From the NCBI RefSeq assembly GCF_020382885.2, contig NC_058498.1:11568501-11632500 (forward strand): a stretch of DNA of 64,000 nucleotides. The letters are read 5' to 3'. Positions 62,846-64,000 of this stretch are shown here, one piece after another. The notes under the pieces are model-generated. The model was given only the letters and a program-made list of their open reading frames with translations. It was not told where the DNA came from and searched no databases. This DNA comes from Scatophagus argus. Lineage: Eukaryota; Chordata; Actinopteri; Scatophagidae. Within the stretch, counting starts at the first letter, position 1; each line of letters opens with the position of its first letter. Both the position numbers and the translations under genes were made by a program.

Positions 62846-62851
62846 TTTATT
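62846..62851 (-). terminator. Candidate polyadenylation signal of the right-edge gene
   Basis: AATAAA on the minus strand, about 460 nt past the stop codon at 63,313. It is the first canonical signal downstream. Confidence 0.35.
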
Positions 62852-63138
62852 CATGTAAAATAAGTTGCTGTCAGAATCATAACCTCTTTATCTTTTTTTT
62901 TTAAATGTTTTTTCAAAGTCTGTCATACAGTGAGCAAAATGTTTTAATAGCATGCTGATGTTTCAGCAGAGCAAAATAAAGATTTCTTTGGCACCACTAT
63001 AAAAACACAAACAAATAATACAAATAAAAAATGGCTAAATAGAGAGTACTTTTAAATATGTGATTTAAAATCTGAGCTGCCCTACTCCCTGTGGTTTTCA
63101 AATGCATAACATCCCCAAGCAATATGATCTCTATATTA

Positions 63139-63152
63139 ACAGTAGATGGCAC
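63139..63152 (+). promoter_or_regulatory. CTCF-like motif in 3' UTR region
   Basis: ACAGTAGATGGCAC differs from the CTCF core only at the first base. It lies within the presumed 3' UTR of the right-edge gene. Motif only. Confidence 0.3.
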
Positions 63153-63312
63153 CAAGTCATCGTGATGTAAAGGGTGAGATTTAACTCGGTTATAATTTTG
63201 AATCAGTTTCACCATGAATAATTGGGTTATGGGGAAAAGGGAAGATATCTGGTCATCCAGATCCACTGGGTGGAATTATTTTCCTGTATTTATGTGTTTT
63301 AAACTTTCACAT

Positions 63313-63834
63313 TTAGAAATGAAGACATAACATACGAGTGCAGTTTAAAAAAATCTGATCAGTCTTATACAGTGTGAGAGCAACCGTGCTGATATTGTTA
63401 TTACCAAGGTTGATGTTCATTGGAACTGAATGTTCATTGTTTGTGTTGCTGAAGTTGTTGAGTGCAAGATACTCAGTTGGAGAGTTGCAGAGGTGTTTAC
63501 AGTTACACAAAGATACAATCACTGTGAAATATGTTGCAGTACCAAGTAGAATAAATGTCAGGGACAGAGTGAAGGCTTGTGTTGGCTGGAGATAACTCTC
63601 TTTGAGTCTTGACCTGAGGGGTTCCAGAGTGTTGTTAAGAGGCCTGAATGCCTGAATCTGGTCCCTTATCTGGTCAACATACGTCATGTTCTTAAAGGAA
63701 AACAAACAAACAATAACAACAGCATATTTCTTTAAAATTGATTCACAGTTCAGGATCAAGTTACCTTTTTCTGTATGTCAACTCCTGCACCCATGTAAAA
63801 ATGACTTCTGGAATTACTAATCTTCAGGCCAACA
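63313..63834 (-). CDS. 3' end of an unrecognised single-pass membrane protein (partial)
   Basis: The terminal exon runs 63313-63690 after a TTTCCTTTAAG acceptor and encodes 125 residues to a TAA. A penultimate exon ends at 63765 on an AAG/GTAACT donor and joins in phase (...MGAGVDIQKK then NMTYVDQIRDQIQAF). Its start is unsure: 63807 with a TTCCAG acceptor or 63834 with CTTGAG. The protein shows an amphipathic, probably extracellular stretch with sequons NMT and NNT, one hydrophobic helix (about terminal-exon residues 40-62), a Cys cluster just inside (CNCKHLC) and an Asn-rich tail containing YLAL. The helix and cluster suggest a palmitoylated type I protein. I do not recognise the family. 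The rest of the gene lies beyond position 64,000. Confidence 0.6.
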
Positions 63835-64000
63835 CTCAAGTGAATATTTCATGATTCTATTCCACTCTATTTGTCTTGCTTTGTGACAATCAAGCCATTG
63901 GAAAACAGTTATCAATTATTCACATTTACTCAACAGGCTCATCAAAATTTATCAGAATGGTCAGATGATGAGACACCTGGTAATACAGGAAGAAAGCTGT

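Overview
The window is nuclear DNA from a ray-finned fish, most likely a percomorph (spiny-rayed) teleost. The grounds are AT-rich sequence with introns of ordinary length and GT/AG borders, a vitellogenin of the phosvitin-less teleost C type, piscine Tc1-type transposon remnants, and dispersed repeats of the kind common in percomorph genomes. The species cannot be named from the sequence.

Layout. Positions 1-14,771 hold no convincing gene. They contain a LINE reverse-transcriptase scrap (about 1,820-1,910), two Tc1-derived deletion elements (2,455-3,128), a possible LTR remnant (3,835-4,200), a three-copy degenerate 140-bp repeat (5,160-5,575), a tRNA-like SINE head (7,660-7,735), an RFX-type X-box (8,000-8,013) and a truncated dispersed repeat (10,835-10,910). 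Positions 14,772-25,214 (minus strand) carry a complete, apparently intact 26-exon vitellogenin C gene (vtgC; vtg3 in zebrafish naming) of 1,268 codons, with a TATA box 40-46 bp upstream of its ATG. Positions 27,219-40,513 (minus strand) carry a complete 16-exon adhesion GPCR of the EGF-TM7 class, best matched to CD97/ADGRE5: signal peptide, three EGF modules, GAIN domain with intact GPS cleavage site, seven transmembrane helices and a short tail, 746 codons. Positions 40,514-62,800 are a gene-poor stretch of about 22 kb with dispersed repeats and small foldbacks. At 63,313 to about 63,834 (minus strand) lie the last two exons of a single-pass membrane protein that I do not recognise; its 5' part lies beyond the window.

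All three genes point leftwards. vtgC begins only about 2 kb downstream of the ADGRE5 polyadenylation signal, and a good CTCF-type motif lies in that gap. There is no sign that the genes share a function: vtgC makes an estrogen-induced liver yolk precursor, while ADGRE5-type receptors act on leukocytes and other cells. I rebuilt every exon of the two complete genes by hand from splice borders and codon phase. All phases close and no frameshift or internal stop was seen. I found no CRISPR array, rRNA or clear tRNA gene, and no evidence of a wholly new multi-gene system. The oddities worth checking are splice-level (microsatellites against acceptors, a weak donor before the last vtgC exon, hairpins in small introns), mobile-element derivatives, and the unidentified gene at the right edge.
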